Assembly (NCBI RefSeq): GCF_000955955.1
Contig: NZ_JYJG01000265.1
Span: 1-24,595 of the forward strand
DNA: 24,595 nt
DNA from: Lentzea aerocolonigenes
GTDB lineage: Bacteria > Actinomycetota > Actinomycetes > Mycobacteriales > Pseudonocardiaceae
Direction of reading: 5' to 3'
Shown here: positions 22,052-24,595 of the stretch, piece by piece
Layout: each line of letters starts with the position of its first letter
Numbering within the stretch: position 1 is the first letter of the stretch
Position numbers and translations under genes: made by a program
The notes under the pieces: generated by a model
Databases searched by the model: none
Told to the model about the DNA's origin: nothing
The model's input: only the letters and a program-made list of their open reading frames with translations

Positions 22052-24595
22052 ATGAGGCTGTTCAAGAAAATGATGGCTGTCGTCGTCGCCGGTGCCATCG
22101 GACTCGGTGGCGCTGGCGCGCTCTGGGCACCAGCCGCGACGGCGGACGGCTGGCGCCCATCCAGCCAGAAGGAGCTCTACGAGGACCTCATCCGGGCGTG
22201 TTCCGGCAATGGTCTCTACTTTCCCAAGGCAGACGGCTGCAACTGGGTCGGCGTGAGCACCCCGGATGCACAGGGCTACACCTACACGTACGACGACGAC
22301 GTGCCGGCGTTCAAGGAGAAACTCGACCGCCTGGGCGTCCATCGCGACTACGGTTCGGCGGAGAGCGTGGTCTTCTCCGACTCTGTCAAGAAGATCTCGT
22401 CCGTCACGAACTGCAACGAGGGCACAGTTCAGCAGTCCATCTCGTACCGGCACGAGGACAGCACGTCCGACTCGTGGGGCGTCAGCATCTCCGCCGACGT
22501 CAAGCCGTTCGGCATCGGCGGCTCGATCTCCAGCACCTACGAACACCACAAGTCGAGCACCGAAGGGTACGAGGTCACTACCGCCTACGAGGTACCGCCG
22601 TACTCCTACGGATGGGTCGACGAACGCTCCGCGCACGTCAACGTGCGAGGCTATCTGCGGGTCAACTTCGACCACAGCGTCGATCATCCGAACCACGGGC
22701 TCGGCGACTTCAACGACTACTCCACTGCCAACAACGGTGACTACAGCCACTACTACTGGTGGGTTCCCGATGACCTGAACCTCGATGTGACACAGGCGAA
22801 GCAAGCCTGGTCGCCGACATCGGCGGAGACGCGGGCCACCGGCGAGTACACCTACCTGCCGCAATACCAGACGATGTCACCGCGTGACGTGCTCAACCGC
22901 AAGCCTCTCGACGGGAACAACCAGCCCGCCTGCACCGGAACCAAGCCGTACGAAGTGGCGATGGTCAGTGCCCATTGGAAACACCTCCAGGACACCTACC
23001 TCTGCATCGCGGCCGCGGACGGCACCGCTGACGGCGGTCCGGCCTACCACGCGACCGCGCGAGAGTGCCACAACGACCAGTCCACCGAACGGCTTCAGGA
23101 ACAGATCCTGCAAATGCCGTTGCGTCCCGGTGACCGCACGCAGGACCAGCCGTTCCTGATCGGCAACGGCTACAGCGACAGCTGCTTGCTCGCCGACAAC
23201 GGCGCGCTGACGTGGTCGCGCTGCAACTCGAAGGATCCTCGGGCAATCTGGTTCCGGTACAACACAGACCAGGGATCTGGCATCTACCGCTACGAGAACC
23301 AGTCCTCCGGCGCCTTCCTGGCTCTCAACGCCACCGGCGACCAGCTCGTCCTCCGACAGGCCGAAGCCGCTGACACCACGACGTTGTGGGGCGACAACCT
23401 CGGACAGGTGTCCGACTGGGCCGTCAAGCAGTCGTCCGCGTACTCAGGTCCCGCACGCCAGCTCGTCAACACGGTGGGCGACAGCCGGTGCTTGACAGCC
23501 GACGCAGTCGCAGGAGCCGCTCAGGCGGCGGCTTGCGCCACGGCGGACGCACCCAATCCTGGACAGGCATTCGTGCTGTCGCCGCGGACCGTGCCGAACA
23601 CCACGTGCACGTCGGGTACCGGATCCTGCTTCTACGTGGTGCAGAACCCCGCGAGCAACACCTGCCTCACGGCGGTGATGTCGGTCGACACCACGTCCGC
23701 ATCACCACGATTCACCCCTTGCCTCAGCAAGTCGAGCCAGCTGTGGAGCAGCACGCCCGGCAACGGCAAGCCCGGAGTGACCATGATCAGCCGCTACACG
23801 GGCCTCTGCCTCACGCGAGGCGCCACGGACGTGAGGCTGAGCACTTGCGACGGGACCGACGCACAGCAGTGGACCGACAAGGCCACGCAGGCTCTGCCGA
23901 CGCCTGTCGAACCCGCACCCACTCCGGAACCGCAGCCCACTCCTGAACCAGCACCCGCGCCGCAGCCGACACCGCAGCCGGTGCCCACCCCGGTTCCCGC
24001 GCCGGCCGAGCGCGCCAAGGCCGCTCTGGTGGTCAACGCTGCTTCTTCCATCGACCAGAACGGCTTCAACAAGGCATACCTCGTCGACGGCCAGACCGAC
24101 TCCAGTCAGTCCAGCATGGGCTGGAGCACGCCGGCCCACTGGTCGCCGTACGAGCCCGAGACCGTTGTCTTGGGACTCACCTCGCCAGGATTGGTGGACG
24201 AGGTGACGCTGTACCCGCGGTCCGACCTCGTCGACAACCAGCCGGGAGCGGGTTTCCCGCAGGACTTCACGGTCAGGGTGTCGGCGGACGGCCAGAACTG
24301 GACGACCGTGGGTGACTTCCACGACTACCCCAGGCCGGTTGCCGGAGCACCCCTGCGGGTCCCGTTCGCCGCGCAGCAGGTGGCCTACATCCAACTCAAC
24401 GTCACGAAGCTGGGATCGATCAACGAGGGTGCGACAGGAACCGTCTACCGCACTCAGCTCGCGGAGGTCGAGGCCTACTACGCCCCCGCCAGTCCGAAGC
24501 TGACCGTCTCCAGCTCCGTCGAGGCCTGGGGTTGGGGCGCCGCGGCGGCAATCGACGGACGAGTGGACTCGTCCTCGAACAGCATGGGCTGGACC
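22052..24595 (+). CDS. Secreted aerolysin-like, lectin and F5/8 multidomain protein (3' end beyond window)
   Basis: 848 residues are visible and the gene runs off the window. The signal peptide ends in ATA with cleavage near residue 31. Residues about 112-225 are rich in Ser, Thr, Tyr and alternating beta pattern (DSWGVSISADVKPFGIGGS, YEVPPYSYGWVDERSAHVNV), resembling the membrane-inserting region of aerolysin/ETX-MTX2 pore-formers. Residues about 290-610 carry beta-trefoil lectin repeats (DTYLCIAAADG, DSCLLADNGALTWSRCN, NTCLTAVMS, SQLWSS, GLCLTRGATDVRLSTCDG, AQQWT). A Pro/Thr/Glu-rich linker spans about 614-650. Two F5/8-type domains start at about 658 and 817, the second cut by the window. 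AGGAGG at 22042-22047 supports ATG 22052. A pore-forming lectin toxin is inferred; a carbohydrate-binding surface protein is the alternative. Confidence 0.7.
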   Translation, partial: MRLFKKMMAVVVAGAIGLGGAGALWAPAATADGWRPSSQKELYEDLIRACSGNGLYFPKADGCNWVGVSTPDAQGYTYTYDDDVPAFKEKLDRLGVHRDYGSAESVVFSDSVKKISSVTNCNEGTVQQSISYRHEDSTSDSWGVSISADVKPFGIGGSISSTYEHHKSSTEGYEVTTAYEVPPYSYGWVDERSAHVNVRGYLRVNFDHSVDHPNHGLGDFNDYSTANNGDYSHYYWWVPDDLNLDVTQAKQAWSPTSAETRATGEYTYLPQYQTMSPRDVLNRKPLDGNNQPACTGTKPYEVAMVSAHWKHLQDTYLCIAAADGTADGGPAYHATARECHNDQSTERLQEQILQMPLRPGDRTQDQPFLIGNGYSDSCLLADNGALTWSRCNSKDPRAIWFRYNTDQGSGIYRYENQSSGAFLALNATGDQLVLRQAEAADTTTLWGDNLGQVSDWAVKQSSAYSGPARQLVNTVGDSRCLTADAVAGAAQAAACATADAPNPGQAFVLSPRTVPNTTCTSGTGSCFYVVQNPASNTCLTAVMSVDTTSASPRFTPCLSKSSQLWSSTPGNGKPGVTMISRYTGLCLTRGATDVRLSTCDGTDAQQWTDKATQALPTPVEPAPTPEPQPTPEPAPAPQPTPQPVPTPVPAPAERAKAALVVNAASSIDQNGFNKAYLVDGQTDSSQSSMGWSTPAHWSPYEPETVVLGLTSPGLVDEVTLYPRSDLVDNQPGAGFPQDFTVRVSADGQNWTTVGDFHDYPRPVAGAPLRVPFAAQQVAYIQLNVTKLGSINEGATGTVYRTQLAEVEAYYAPASPKLTVSSSVEAWGWGAAAAIDGRVDSSSNSMGWT

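Noticed and set aside
22037..22864. 275-codon minus-strand open frame
   Set aside because: It is antisense to the start of the lectin/pore-former gene, which has a ribosome site and a signal peptide.
23896..24000. Short direct repeats at DNA level (CCGCAGCC/CACC units)
   Set aside because: They encode the Pro/Thr/Glu linker; this is a codon-level repeat from protein composition, not a mobile or CRISPR-type array.
1..24595. tRNA, rRNA, CRISPR arrays, transposases, integrases
   Set aside because: None could be recognised by eye on either strand; a structured-RNA and IS search would be needed to exclude small or degenerate examples.

Overview
The window is high-GC DNA with G/C-biased third codon positions, GTG starts, 4-nt start/stop overlaps, an SsgA-like protein, DUF4328 and DUF4232 proteins and an ECF42-type sigma factor. 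Together these point to a filamentous actinomycete, probably of the Pseudonocardiales; the genus is not fixed by the sequence. No rRNA, tRNA, CRISPR array, transposase or replication origin was recognised.

Left part (1-7699): a frameshifted luciferase-like flavin monooxygenase; a secreted trypsin-like protease on the minus strand; then a tightly packed plus-strand block of OmpR-type response regulator, sensor kinase, small lipoprotein, periplasmic adaptor, MacB-type ABC ATPase and FtsX/MacB-type permease. This reads as an envelope-stress or export module. A tandem element with 11-bp periodicity lies 20 nt upstream of the protease start and 21 nt upstream of the lipoprotein start, in the same orientation, which suggests that one regulator drives both. 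The kinase's extracellular domain and the lipoprotein share a cysteine framework.

Middle-left (7700-11713): an operon of DGPF/YCII-like protein, ECF42-type sigma factor and AhpD-like protein, followed by a VOC (glyoxalase-fold) protein. Both the operon and the VOC gene are preceded by TGTCGA-N17-CGTC, the expected ECF42 promoter type. A DUF4328 membrane protein and a MarR regulator follow.

Middle-right (11697-17572): an accessory-looking stretch. A probable 3' gene remnant lies beside a minus-strand protein with a RING-like zinc finger, which has a TTG start and more A/T-ending codons than its neighbours. Then come a small winged-helix-like protein, a very short ORF, an SsgA-like protein, a secreted PI-PLC-domain protein, and a second minus-strand protein with a textbook RING-H2 finger followed by a long helical region. 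Two RING-type proteins about 3 kb apart in an actinomycete are the most unusual content here. No E1, E2 or ubiquitin-like gene is visible in the window.

Right part (18021-24595): secreted and membrane proteins. These are a putative GHL15-like glycoside hydrolase, a multi-pass membrane protein, a DUF4232 lipoprotein, a decayed fragment, and a large secreted protein that runs off the window. The last combines an aerolysin/ETX-MTX2-like segment, ricin-type beta-trefoil lectin repeats, a Pro-Thr-Glu linker and tandem F5/8-type domains, so it looks like a lectin-targeted pore-forming protein. All function calls come from reading motifs by eye; no database search was possible.
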